64,000 nt of DNA, taken from assembly GCF_037414475.1 (NCBI RefSeq), contig NZ_CP147913.1, forward strand, positions 8,194,501-8,258,500, read 5' to 3'. Below the pieces are notes generated by a model. It was not told where the DNA came from and did no database searches. It saw only the letters and a program-made list of their open reading frames with translations. The number at the start of each line of letters is the position of its first letter. The first letter of the stretch is position 1. Source of the DNA: Myxococcus stipitatus. GTDB taxonomy: Bacteria > Myxococcota > Myxococcia > Myxococcales > Myxococcaceae. Positions 25,567 through 33,337 of the stretch are shown here, piece after piece. A program made the position numbers and the translations under genes.

Positions 25567-26406
25567 ATGGCTCGCATCGACGAGGGCTATTTCACCAGCA
25601 GGGATGGGACGCGGCTTTTCTGGAAGACCCATCTCCCGGACTCCGAGCCGCGTGCGCACGTCGCGGTGGTGCACGGCTACGGCGACCACTTCGGACGCTA
25701 CCAATACGTGACGGACGCCCTCGTGGCGGACGGTTTCGCGGTGCACGGCTTCGACTACCGGGGCCATGGCCGCGCCGAGGGCCGGCGCGCCTACTGCGAG
25801 AAGTGGCCGCACTACGTCGACGACCTGGAGGTCTTCTGGGAGCGCGTGCGTGGCGCGGCCGGCGGACGCAAGACGTTCGCCCTGGCCCACAGCCACGGTG
25901 GCCTCATGGCGGCGCACTGGGCGGGGGCTCGCACCGTGGAGGGCCTGTCCGGACTGGTGCTGTCGGGGCCGTACTTCAAGCTGGCCATCACGCCTCCAGC
26001 GGTGAAGGTGATGGCGGCGCGCGCGGCGGGAGCGCTGGTGCCGTGGCTGGGCATCGCCTCCGGCCTCAAGGTCGAGGACCTGACGCGCGACCCCGAAGTC
26101 CAGCGCGCCACGAAGGAAGACCCGCTCTATCTGTCCATCGCCACGCCTCGCTGGTTCATCGAGTCCACCAAGGCCCAGGCGGAGGCGATGCTGCTGGCGC
26201 CGAAGATTCAAGTCCCGCTGTTCGTGCTGTGTGGAGCGGAGGATGGGGTGGCGGCTCCGGCGGCGGCGCGGGTGTTCTTCGAGACGGCGGGCTCGGCGGA
26301 CAAGAAGTTCAAGGAGTACCCGGGCATGAAGCACGAGCCGCTCAACGAGGTGGGGCGCGGCGAGGTGTTCCGGGATATCTCCGGCTGGATCTCCGCGCAT
26401 CTCTGA
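25567..26406 (+). CDS. Alpha/beta hydrolase, lysophospholipase / monoacylglycerol lipase type
   Basis: 279 residues. The fold signatures of the PldB/monoglyceride-lipase group are present: H-G-Y-G-D-H near residue 38, F-D-Y-R-G-H-G near 62, the nucleophile elbow A-H-S-H-G-G (Ser near 110), an acid in G-A-E-D-G-V (near 226) and the catalytic His in M-K-H-E-P-L (near 257). The elbow is A-x-S-x-G instead of the usual G-x-S-x-G. No signal peptide, so cytosolic. Likely substrates are monoacylglycerols or lysophospholipids, but the specificity is not readable. Confidence 0.82.
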   Translation: MARIDEGYFTSRDGTRLFWKTHLPDSEPRAHVAVVHGYGDHFGRYQYVTDALVADGFAVHGFDYRGHGRAEGRRAYCEKWPHYVDDLEVFWERVRGAAGGRKTFALAHSHGGLMAAHWAGARTVEGLSGLVLSGPYFKLAITPPAVKVMAARAAGALVPWLGIASGLKVEDLTRDPEVQRATKEDPLYLSIATPRWFIESTKAQAEAMLLAPKIQVPLFVLCGAEDGVAAPAAARVFFETAGSADKKFKEYPGMKHEPLNEVGRGEVFRDISGWISAHL

Positions 26407-26412
26407 CATAAT
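26407..26412 (+). promoter_or_regulatory. Possible -10 box of the bactofilin operon
   Basis: CATAAT (5 of 6 to consensus) directly after the hydrolase stop. No good -35 is visible (CTGGAT at 16 bases). If used, transcription starts near 26419, exactly where the hairpin at 26419-26444 begins. Confidence 0.4.
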
Positions 26413-26418
26413 CAAGGC

Positions 26419-26444
26419 AGCCGGCTCCTCGGAAGGAGCAGGCT
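26419..26444 (+). repeat. Hairpin in the bacN leader
   Basis: AGCC-G-GCTCCT / AGGAGC-A-GGCT: 10 base pairs with one mismatch around a CGGA tetraloop. It lies between the hydrolase and bacN. With no T-run it is either a Rho-type terminator for the hydrolase or a 5' stem protecting the bactofilin mRNA. Confidence 0.45.
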
Positions 26445-26461
26445 CTGGGTGAGGTCACCGC

Positions 26462-26803
26462 ATGGCAACGGGTGAAACGGGCATCATCGGCAAGGGTATC
26501 GTCATCAAGGGAAGCCTCACGGGTGGTGGGGACCTTGTCATCGAGGGTCGGGTGGAGGGGCAGATTGCCCTGAAGAACCACCTCACCATCGAGAGCACCG
26601 GCAAGGTGCAGGCGGACATCCGAGCCGAGGAGTTGACCATCAACGGCGAGGCCAGTGGCAATATCGACGCCTCGACGCGCGTGGCCATCAACGCTTCGGC
26701 CAAGGTGGCTGGCGACATCAAGGCGCCGCGCATCGTCATCGAGGACGGCGCCGTGTTCAACGGCTCCATCGAGATGGACGTCCGGCTGCCGGACGATATC
26801 TGA
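26462..26803 (+). CDS. bacN: Bactofilin BacN
   Basis: 113 residues, essentially one bactofilin domain: a right-handed beta-helix built of short repeats (G-x-L-x-I-E-G-R-V-E-G-Q-I, then V-Q-A-D-I-R-A-E-E-L-T-I-N-G). Bactofilins polymerise without nucleotide into cytoskeletal filaments. In Myxococcus xanthus BacN, BacO and BacP copolymerise into subpolar filaments that position the ParABS chromosome-segregation machinery. Three bactofilins in a row followed by a ParB-like gene match that cassette, which is the basis for the symbol; the N/O/P assignment is by order. Confidence 0.85.
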   Translation: MATGETGIIGKGIVIKGSLTGGGDLVIEGRVEGQIALKNHLTIESTGKVQADIRAEELTINGEASGNIDASTRVAINASAKVAGDIKAPRIVIEDGAVFNGSIEMDVRLPDDI

Positions 26804-26858
26804 AGCTCACGCCGCGGGCGGCCGCGGCATACACCTTTCGAGAGGGCGGACTACACTC

Positions 26859-27182
26859 ATGGCGAATACGGTCATCGGTTCGAGCATCGTCATCGACGGA
26901 GAGATTTCCGGAGACGAGGACCTGGTCATCCAGGGCACCGTGAAGGGGAAGATCTCCCTCAAGGAGAGCCTCTACGTGGAGGGCAGTGGCGTCGTCGAGG
27001 CGGACATCGAGACGCAGAACGTGGAGATTGGCGGGAAGGTGACGGGCAACATCGTCGCCAGCGACAAGGTGGAGCTGAAGACGGACTGCCGCGTGGTGGG
27101 CGACATCAAGGCGCCGCGCATCCTCATCGCCGACGGAGCCTCCTTCAAGGGCAACGTCGACATGGACATGAAGGAGCGCTGA
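26859..27182 (+). CDS. bacO: Bactofilin BacO
   Basis: 107 residues, a bare bactofilin domain like BacN with repeats such as G-E-I-S-G-D-E-D-L-V-I-Q-G-T-V-K-G and V-E-A-D-I-E-T-Q-N-V-E-I-G-G. The opening T-V-I-G-S-S-I-V-I-D-G is the usual bactofilin N-terminus, so ATG 26859 is preferred over the longer open frame. It should copolymerise with its neighbours. bacP follows after three bases. Confidence 0.85.
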   Translation: MANTVIGSSIVIDGEISGDEDLVIQGTVKGKISLKESLYVEGSGVVEADIETQNVEIGGKVTGNIVASDKVELKTDCRVVGDIKAPRILIADGASFKGNVDMDMKER

Positions 27183-27185
27183 TTC

Positions 27186-27878
27186 GTGGCCACCCCGAAG
27201 GAGCTGAGCAACGATATCGTCAACAACACCGTGGTGGGGCCTTCCATCCTCATCAGCGGCCGGTTGACGGGCGATGAGGACCTCACGGTCCGAGGCCGCG
27301 TGGAGGGCGAGCTGACGCTCAGCCGTACCCTCATCGTGGAGCCGTCGGGCGTGGTGAAGGCCAACGTCGCGGTGAAGAACGCCATCGTCAGTGGCGTGGT
27401 GGTGGGCAACATCAACGCCACGGAGAGCGTGGAGCTGACCCGCGAAGGACGCATGGTGGGCGACATCCACGCCCCGCGCGTCATCATCGTGGACGGCGCC
27501 AGCTTCCGAGGCCGCGTGGACATGGGCGATGTGGAGCCTGGCCGTCTGCCGTCGGAGCGCCCGGTGGTGGCGCGTCCCACCGCGGTGACGCGTCCGGTGA
27601 CGACCACCACGCGCCCCAGCGCCGCGCCCGCGCGTCCTTCCACGCCGACTCCGCCGCGCCCGCCGCCGCCTCCCGCGGCCACGCGCCCGTCGGCACCGGC
27701 GCCCACGACTCCCGCCCGCCCCGCGAGCAAGCCGCTGCCGCCGCCTCCGCCCCCTCGGGTTGAGTCGCGTCCGGCCGCCCCGCCCGTGGAGCAGACGACT
27801 TCTGCCGAGCCGCCAACGCCCTTCTCAGTGGGTGCTGGCGCCAAGAAGAAGGTCGTGGTGAAGAAGAAGACCCGCTAG
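27186..27878 (+). CDS. bacP: Bactofilin BacP with Pro-rich tail
   Basis: 230 residues from GTG 27186. Residues 8-115 are a bactofilin domain (V-V-G-P-S-I-L-I-S-G-R-L-T-G-D-E-D). After that comes a Pro/Ala/Arg-rich disordered region (about 120-215) and a strongly basic end (K-K-K-V-V-V-K-K-K-T-R). In M. xanthus BacP is likewise the long one of the three and is linked to polar placement of proteins, including a small GTPase acting on type IV pili motors; the tail is the likely binding surface. The Lys-rich terminus could bind nucleic acid, lipid or acidic partners such as the PadC N-terminus (inference). Confidence 0.85.
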   Translation: MATPKELSNDIVNNTVVGPSILISGRLTGDEDLTVRGRVEGELTLSRTLIVEPSGVVKANVAVKNAIVSGVVVGNINATESVELTREGRMVGDIHAPRVIIVDGASFRGRVDMGDVEPGRLPSERPVVARPTAVTRPVTTTTRPSAAPARPSTPTPPRPPPPPAATRPSAPAPTTPARPASKPLPPPPPPRVESRPAAPPVEQTTSAEPPTPFSVGAGAKKKVVVKKKTR

Positions 27879-27939
27879 AGCGCACATCCCGCGCCGCCGG
27901 AGTTGGCGGTGTGGGTGAACGCGAAACAGGGGTGCCACC

Positions 27940-29121
27940 ATGGACGCCGAGCACAGGGTTGACGGAGAGGAAGGGATGCCGGGGTCTCCGGAGGGTGGCT
28001 CGTCGTCGGCGCCCGAGGCGATTTCGGCGCGGGGCGACGGTGGCTCTGATGTCGCCGCGCAGGGCGAGCCCTCGTTCGCGGCACTCGCGCGAGTCGATGG
28101 TGGGGGAGGGGAGCCGGGCTCCTCGACTCCCGCCTCGGCGGACGCGGGCGGCGTGTCGCCAGAGGGAGGCTCGGTGGAGTCTCACGGAGTCGCCGCGGAA
28201 GGGGCGCCCGGCGCGGGCGAGCCCGAGCGGACCATGGAGTCGCCGGTGGGTGCGTCGGAAGAGTCCCAGGTGAAGTCCCCCTCGGAGTCCGGTGACTCCG
28301 GCGGGGAGCCGAAGCCCGAGGCGCGGACCGAGGATGCTCCCGCTGCGGAGGTTCGGGCGGATGACGCGCCGTCGACGCAAGCAGCGGCGTCGCCGGAGGC
28401 CGCGCTCTCCGAGTCCGAGGCTTTGTCGGCGCCCGAGTCTCATTCAGACGCTGCTGAGTCCGATGACGACGAGGAGCCGGGGCTGGAGATGCTGGCCGCT
28501 CCGGAGCAGCGGCTCGCGGGTCGCGTGGTGACGGTGTTGTTGCCGTTGGACCGGCTCGAGGACGACACGGGCCATCGCCTCCGTCCGGAGGGAGACGTGT
28601 CCGGGCTGGCGACGGACATCGCCCGGCTGGGGCAGTTGTTCCCGGTGGACGTGCGGCCCCGGGGCGGTGAGCGCTACCAACTGGTGTGCGGTTTCCGTCG
28701 CGTGGCGGCGCTGCGCTTCCTCAAGCGGGACGCGGTGCAGGCGCGTGTCCACACGGACCTGTCCGACGAGGACGCGCTCCTCATGTCGCTGGCGGAGGCC
28801 ATCCACGCCACGCCCGTCGAGCCCGAGGTGCTGGAGGCCAAGCGCGAGCAACTGGAGTCCGAGGGGCGCCTGAGCGCCGCCGTGGCGGACATGCTCGCCA
28901 AGGCGCTCGCGACCGAGGACGGGCTGGCGCCCGAGGGCGTGGAGGAGGAGATCGACGCGGACGAACTGGCGGCGGATGTCTCGCAGCGGCTGGGGGCCAT
29001 CAACCAGGACCTCTCGCTGTTGGCGGACGTCTTCAATTCGCTGGATGAGTCGCGCCGCGCGGAGTTGTTGATGCAGCTTCGGTATTCGTCGGAGCTGGTC
29101 GCGTACCTGGAGGGACTGTAG
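27940..29121 (+). CDS. padC: PadC-like ParB-family adaptor
   Basis: 393 residues. The first ~190 are acidic, Ser/Glu/Ala-rich and probably disordered. A ParB/Srx-type domain (about 193-290) follows: V-L-L-P-L-D-R-L, then G-F-R-R (251-254), where chromosomal ParB has G-E-R-R. The C-terminal 100 residues are helical and acidic. In M. xanthus PadC binds the BacNOP filaments and recruits ParA; its ParB-like domain binds CTP. There is no HTH of the ParB type, so parS binding is unlikely. The next gene, pyrE, starts on the stop codon. The symbol is based on domain layout and position behind bacNOP. Confidence 0.85.
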   Translation: MDAEHRVDGEEGMPGSPEGGSSSAPEAISARGDGGSDVAAQGEPSFAALARVDGGGGEPGSSTPASADAGGVSPEGGSVESHGVAAEGAPGAGEPERTMESPVGASEESQVKSPSESGDSGGEPKPEARTEDAPAAEVRADDAPSTQAAASPEAALSESEALSAPESHSDAAESDDDEEPGLEMLAAPEQRLAGRVVTVLLPLDRLEDDTGHRLRPEGDVSGLATDIARLGQLFPVDVRPRGGERYQLVCGFRRVAALRFLKRDAVQARVHTDLSDEDALLMSLAEAIHATPVEPEVLEAKREQLESEGRLSAAVADMLAKALATEDGLAPEGVEEEIDADELAADVSQRLGAINQDLSLLADVFNSLDESRRAELLMQLRYSSELVAYLEGL

Positions 29122-29690
29122 TGCTCACCGATACCCTGGCCCGCGACAAGGCCCGCCTGTTGGAGTTGCTCACGCAGCGCTCCTTCGAGCGTCGCCGAGT
29201 GGTGCTCTCGTCCGGCAAGGAGTCGGACTTCTACATCGACTGCAAGCGCACGGCGCTCCTGGCCGAGGGGCACTTCCTCATCGGCCGCCTGTTCCTGGAC
29301 GCCATCCGCCGGGAGGCTCCCGAGGCGGTGGGCGCGGGAGGTCTGACGCTGGGCGCGGATCCGCTGGCGTCGGCCGTGAGCCTCACCGGCTACCTGTCCG
29401 GGTATCCGCTGTCGGCCTTCATCGTCCGCAAGGAGCCCAAGGGCCACGGCACCGGCCAGTGGATTGAAGGGCTCAGCGGGTTGGGCACGGGCGCGAAGGT
29501 GGCCATCGTCGAGGACGTGGTGACGACGGGTGGCTCCACCATCAAGGCCATCGAGCGGGCCCAGTCGGAGGGCCTCACGGTGCTGGGCGCCTTCGCCCTG
29601 GTGGACCGGATGGAGGGCGGACGCGAAGCGGTGGAGGCCGCGGGCCACCGGCTCTTCACGCTGTTCACCCGCAAGGACTTCATTCCGTGA
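29121..29690 (+). CDS. pyrE: Orotate phosphoribosyltransferase
   Basis: 189 residues from GTG 29121, overlapping the padC stop by one base. L-S-S-G-K-E-S-D-F-Y-I-D is the orotate-binding loop and V-A-I-V-E-D-V-V-T-T-G-G-S-T (about 130-143) the PRPP-binding loop. R-K-E-P-K-G-H-G-T near 107 is the flexible catalytic loop. The enzyme makes orotidine 5'-phosphate in pyrimidine synthesis. Length is normal. Its placement in the cytoskeleton cassette looks like simple co-transcription. Confidence 0.9.
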   Translation: MLTDTLARDKARLLELLTQRSFERRRVVLSSGKESDFYIDCKRTALLAEGHFLIGRLFLDAIRREAPEAVGAGGLTLGADPLASAVSLTGYLSGYPLSAFIVRKEPKGHGTGQWIEGLSGLGTGAKVAIVEDVVTTGGSTIKAIERAQSEGLTVLGAFALVDRMEGGREAVEAAGHRLFTLFTRKDFIP

Positions 29691-30316
29691 AGAAGGTTCT
29701 CGCCACGGGAGCGCTGCTGGGCATGCTGTCCGGCTGCTCCTCCTTGCCTCCCGCCATTGGCGAGCAGGCCCCCACGCTGCACGATGAGAGCGCGGAAGAG
29801 GCCTACCGGGCGCTGCTCAACAAGTACTCGGCGAACCAGGAAATCTACGACGGCTTCGACACACGCCTCTTCGCGGGTGTGACGCTCCAGACGTGGACCT
29901 TCCGTGAGGCCCGGGTGCGCCGTCAGGCGGCCTTCCAGGTGTTGCCGGCCCCCAAGGTGGAGCAGTTGCTCGCGGAGGAGCGCGCCGAGGCCGGGCAGGT
30001 GCACGAGTTCTTCCTGGGCGTCCACGTCAACGACTACCGGTACCTCGACTTCGACTTCAAGCGCTCCATCTGGCGCATGGCGCTGGTGACGCCCGCGGGC
30101 GAGGTGACGCCGGTGCGCATCCGCCGGCTGGGTCGCGCGGACCTGGAGATGCGCGCGTACTACCCGTACACGAGTGTCTTCTGGGTGGGCTACGAGGTGC
30201 AGTTCCCCACGGTGATGTCCACCGGGCAGCCCGTCATCCCGCCAGGGACGGACAAGGTGATGTTCCGCCTCGCCTCGTCGTTGGGCAAGGCGGAGCTGAA
30301 GGTGTCCGCGCAGTAG
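29687..30316 (+). CDS. Lipoprotein of unknown function
   Basis: 209 residues from GTG 29687, overlapping the pyrE stop (GTGA). A lipoprotein signal ends with L-S-G-C near residue 17. The mature part is a beta-rich single domain with an F-F-L-G-V-H-V-N-D-Y-R-Y-L-D segment near residue 107 and a W-V-G-Y-E-V-Q-F strand near 167. No named family is recognised; small lipoproteins of this pattern are common in myxobacteria. It ends 16 bases from the convergent LOG gene. Confidence 0.65.
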   Translation: MKKVLATGALLGMLSGCSSLPPAIGEQAPTLHDESAEEAYRALLNKYSANQEIYDGFDTRLFAGVTLQTWTFREARVRRQAAFQVLPAPKVEQLLAEERAEAGQVHEFFLGVHVNDYRYLDFDFKRSIWRMALVTPAGEVTPVRIRRLGRADLEMRAYYPYTSVFWVGYEVQFPTVMSTGQPVIPPGTDKVMFRLASSLGKAELKVSAQ

Positions 30317-30329
30317 GCCGCGCGCGGCC
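30316..30329. repeat. GC palindrome between convergent genes
   Basis: GGCCGCGCGCGGCC, a perfect 14-base palindrome overlapping the lipoprotein stop and ending two bases before the LOG stop. It may act as a compact terminator for both strands, but there is no T-run. Confidence 0.35.
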
Positions 30330-30331
30330 CG

Positions 30332-30925
30332 TCACGTCTGCTCGGGCCGCTTCAACCACTTCTCCGTCACCTTGAGCGTGGGGCCGGCCAGCATCCGGTC
30401 CACGAGTTCCAACGGAGAGGCGCTCACCGCGTACGGCTGGGCCTGCTCCTCGGGAACGAAGCCCTCCTGGGCCATGTGCCGCGCGAGGGCCACCAGCGGT
30501 TGGAAGAAGCCGCGTGTGTCCAGCAGACCCATGGGCTTGCCGTGCAGGCCGAGCTGCGCCCAGGTGGTGATTTCAAACAGCTCATCCAGCGTGCCGAAGC
30601 CGCCAGGCAGGGCGATGAAGGCATCCGAGCGCGAGGCCATGAGGGCTTTTCGCTCATGCATGGAGTCCACACGGATGAACTCCGTGAGGCCCAGATAGGC
30701 GAGCTCGCGCTTGCCCAGGAACTGGGGCAGCACGCCCACCACCTTCCCGCCCGCGGCCAGCGCGGCGGAGGCCACCGTGCCCATCAACCCCACGCTGGCG
30801 CCGCCGTAGACGAGGGTGATTCCCCTCCGGCCCAGCTCCGCGCCGAGCTGCTGGGCGGCTTCGGTGTACTCGGGCCGATTGCCCGGCCGGGAACCGCAGA
30901 ACACACAGATACTGCGTACTTCCAT
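30332..30925 (-). CDS. LOG-family cytokinin riboside 5'-monophosphate phosphoribohydrolase
   Basis: 197 residues. The family motifs are complete: V-F-C-G-S at the start, G-G-A-S-V-G-L-M-G (Rossmann loop), M-H-E-R-K near residue 96 and P-G-G-F-G-T-L-D-E near 115. LOG proteins release the base from nucleoside 5'-monophosphates and were long mislabelled lysine decarboxylases. In bacteria outside plants' company the role is probably nucleotide salvage or housekeeping. ATG 30925 has GGAGG eight bases upstream. It starts one base after the rhomboid stop and is last in the nadB operon. Confidence 0.87.
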   Translation of the reverse strand: MEVRSICVFCGSRPGNRPEYTEAAQQLGAELGRRGITLVYGGASVGLMGTVASAALAAGGKVVGVLPQFLGKRELAYLGLTEFIRVDSMHERKALMASRSDAFIALPGGFGTLDELFEITTWAQLGLHGKPMGLLDTRGFFQPLVALARHMAQEGFVPEEQAQPYAVSASPLELVDRMLAGPTLKVTEKWLKRPEQT

Positions 30926-30926
30926 T

Positions 30927-31664
30927 TCAGAAGCCTCCACGTCGTTCTGGGTGGGCCGCGAAGAGCGCCACCACGGCTGTGAGGAAGAGGATGATGGGCA
31001 GTGCGAGCGCGTAGACACGCCGCCCCTGCCGCAGCGCGACCCCGCACGGCAGGCCGAAGAGGAACCCGCCCAGGTGTCCGGACCAGCTCACCCCCGGGAG
31101 GAGGCTGAGCACGGCCACCTGGACCAACCAGATGCCCAGCTCGCGCCGGCCCTGCCGGGTGGCGATGGGAATCATGGCGCCCGCCCATCCCAGAATCATC
31201 CCCGAGGCTCCGACCATCGTCTTGTCGAAGTCGAAGAGCAGGGAGAACGCGGACGAGCCCAGCGCGGTGACGAGCGACAGGCCCGCGAAGCGCAAGCTGC
31301 CGATGCCTCGCTCCAGCGTGAAACCCAGCGTCACCACCACGGACATGTTGAAGGCGAGGTGGAGGATGCCTCCGTGTTCGAAGGCCACGGCCAGAAGCCG
31401 CCAGTACTGTCCGGCCTGCACCGCGGGCCCGTACAGGGCACCCAGGGGAAGTTTGCCTTCCTTGAACGCCGGGAGCATGCCGAGCTCCTCGAGCGCGAAC
31501 ACGCCGACGCAGATGGCGATGATGGCGTAGCAGACCCACGGCCGGGGCTGGGGTTCCTGGGGCGGTGGCGGGGTGCCGAACGAATGGCTCGGACCGCGGT
31601 GGCCTTCAGGCCCACCGCCCGGTGCGTCGAGGATGTGTCGCGGTCCAGAGGACATGTCGCTCAC
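30927..31664 (-). CDS. Rhomboid-family intramembrane serine protease
   Basis: 245 residues from GTG 31664. After a cytoplasmic Pro-rich N-terminus come six or seven membrane helices from about residue 42. The catalytic Ser is in V-G-A-S-G-M-I-L-G (about 147-155) and the His in W-S-G-H-L-G-G-F-L-F-G (about 191-201). H-G-G-I-L-H-L-A-F-N-M near residue 97 is the rhomboid H-x-x-x-H-x-x-x-N signature. Rhomboids cut single-pass membrane proteins within or near the membrane. GTGA overlaps the end of nadB. Substrates are unknown. Confidence 0.87.
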   Translation of the reverse strand: MSDMSSGPRHILDAPGGGPEGHRGPSHSFGTPPPPQEPQPRPWVCYAIIAICVGVFALEELGMLPAFKEGKLPLGALYGPAVQAGQYWRLLAVAFEHGGILHLAFNMSVVVTLGFTLERGIGSLRFAGLSLVTALGSSAFSLLFDFDKTMVGASGMILGWAGAMIPIATRQGRRELGIWLVQVAVLSLLPGVSWSGHLGGFLFGLPCGVALRQGRRVYALALPIILFLTAVVALFAAHPERRGGF

Positions 31665-33250
31665 AGCTCCCGGGAAAGGATGGTGTCACGCAGCCAGTGG
31701 TGGTCGTCGGTGTGAGGATAGTCGAGCGTGAAGTGCAGGCCGCGGCTCTCCTTGCGGCGACTGGCGCAGTCGACGATGAGCATCGCCACGTCGGCGATGT
31801 TGCGCAGCTCGATGACGTCGCGAGTCACCTTGAAGCGCCAGTAGTAGTCGCGAATCTCCTCGCGCAACAACTCCAGCCGCCGGCGCGCGCGCATCAGCCG
31901 CTTGTCCGTGCGGACGATGCCCACGTAGTTCCACATGAGCCGGCGAATCTCGTCCCAGTTGTGGGTGACGACGACGCTCTCGTCGGACTCCACCGCGCTG
32001 CCCGGGTCCCACTCCGGCGGGTCCTCGTGCGGCGTGGACAGCGAGGCCATCTCCGCCACGGTGGCCGCCACCGCGCGCTCGCCGAAGACCAGTCCTTCCA
32101 ACAGCGAGTTGGACGCGAGCCGGTTGGCGCCATGAAGCCCCGTGCAGGACACCTCGCCGATGGCGTACAGGCCCGGCACCGACGTGCGCCCGTGCAGGTC
32201 CGTCACCACGCCGCCGCACTGGTAGTGGGCCGCGGGGACGACGGGGATGGGCTGCACGGCCATGTCGATGTTGAACGCCTTGCAGGTCGCGTAGATGTTG
32301 GGGAAACGCTCCGTGAGGAAGGCCCGGCCCATGTGTGTCATGTCCAGGTACACGCACTCGTCGCCGGTGCGCTTCATCTCCGCGTCGATGGCGCGCGCCA
32401 CCACGTCGCGCGGGGCCAGCGCGCCCAGCGGGTGATAGCGCTCCATGAAGGTCTGCCCGCCCTTGAGCCGGAGCTTGCCACCCTCGCCGCGCAGCGCCTC
32501 GCTGATGAGGAAGCTCTTGGCCTCCGGGTGGTACAGGCAGGTGGGGTGGAACTGGTAGAACTCCATGTTCGCCACCTGCGCGCCCGCGCGGTACGCCATG
32601 GCCACGCCGTCGCCCGTGGCCACGTCCGGATTGGACGTGTACAGGTACACCTTGCCCGCGCCGCCCGTGGCCAGCACCGTCACCCGCGCGAGGAAGCGCT
32701 CGATGACCCCGCTCTCCAAGAGTGCGTAGGTGCCCAGGCACCGGTTGGCGCCGGAGCGGGGCTGGCGCCGGTCCAGGATGAGGTCGATGGCGGCCGTGTT
32801 CGTGAAGAACGTGATGTTGGGCGTCTCGTCACACTTGGCCAGCAGGGCGCGCTGCACCTCGCGGCCGGTGATGTCTCCGGCGTGGATGATGCGCCGCTCG
32901 GAGTGGCCGCCCTCTCGCGTCAGGTGGAACTCGCCGGAGGTGTTTCGGTTGAACTCCGCGCCCAGCGTCACCAGCTCGCGAATGCGCGCGGGCCCCTCGC
33001 GCACCGTCACTTCCACCGCGTCCTTGTGGCAGATGCCCGCGCCCGCGATGAGGGTGTCCTCGATGTGCGCATCGAACGAGTCGGTGGGGGCGAGCACGCT
33101 GGCGATGCCACCCTGGGCGTAGGCGGTATTGCTCTCGCCTCGCTCGCGCTTGGTCAGCACGGCCACGGTGCCATGGCGAGCGGCCTGGAGGGCGAACGAG
33201 AGGCCCGCAACTCCGCCGCCCAGGACGAGGAAGTCGAACCGATGGGGCAT
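31661..33250 (-). CDS. nadB: L-aspartate oxidase
   Basis: 529 residues. The FAD-binding loop L-G-G-G-V-A-G-L-S is at about residues 10-18 and S-N-T-A-Y-A-Q-G-G-I-A near 40-50 is the flavoprotein signature shared with succinate dehydrogenase. The active-site segment H-P-T, the Y-Q-C-G-G-V motif and G-L-H-G-A-N-R-L-A-S-N-S-L-L-E are all intact. The enzyme oxidises aspartate to iminoaspartate, the first step of de novo NAD synthesis. It is first of three overlapping genes; ATG 33250 is two to three bases after the predicted transcription start. Confidence 0.93.
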   Translation of the reverse strand: MPHRFDFLVLGGGVAGLSFALQAARHGTVAVLTKRERGESNTAYAQGGIASVLAPTDSFDAHIEDTLIAGAGICHKDAVEVTVREGPARIRELVTLGAEFNRNTSGEFHLTREGGHSERRIIHAGDITGREVQRALLAKCDETPNITFFTNTAAIDLILDRRQPRSGANRCLGTYALLESGVIERFLARVTVLATGGAGKVYLYTSNPDVATGDGVAMAYRAGAQVANMEFYQFHPTCLYHPEAKSFLISEALRGEGGKLRLKGGQTFMERYHPLGALAPRDVVARAIDAEMKRTGDECVYLDMTHMGRAFLTERFPNIYATCKAFNIDMAVQPIPVVPAAHYQCGGVVTDLHGRTSVPGLYAIGEVSCTGLHGANRLASNSLLEGLVFGERAVAATVAEMASLSTPHEDPPEWDPGSAVESDESVVVTHNWDEIRRLMWNYVGIVRTDKRLMRARRRLELLREEIRDYYWRFKVTRDVIELRNIADVAMLIVDCASRRKESRGLHFTLDYPHTDDHHWLRDTILSREL

Positions 33251-33258
33251 GGCCAACA

Positions 33259-33287
33259 GCCTTAACGACTGTAAGTGCCGGAAACAA
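33259..33287 (-). promoter_or_regulatory. Promoter of the nadB operon
   Basis: On the minus strand TTGTTT (33287-33282), 17 bases, then TAAGGC (33264-33259). Transcription would start about seven bases on, near 33252, giving an almost leaderless mRNA for the ATG at 33250. Confidence 0.5.
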
Positions 33288-33296
33288 GGCGTTTTC

Positions 33297-33325
33297 TTGA
33301 GGACTTTCCGCCGTGTGTCTAAGGT
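33297..33325 (+). promoter_or_regulatory. Promoter of the transglycosylase operon
   Basis: TTGAGG (33297-33302), 17 bases, TAAGGT (33320-33325), back to back with the nadB promoter and sharing its TAAGG -10 form. Start expected near 33332, six bases before the ATG. Confidence 0.5.
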
Positions 33326-33337
33326 TGGTGCGCCGAT

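Noticed and set aside
26462-29121. A parS site near padC
   Set aside because: No parS-like palindrome of the GTTNCACGTGNAAC type was found in or around the cassette; PadC-type proteins lack the DNA-binding HTH anyway.
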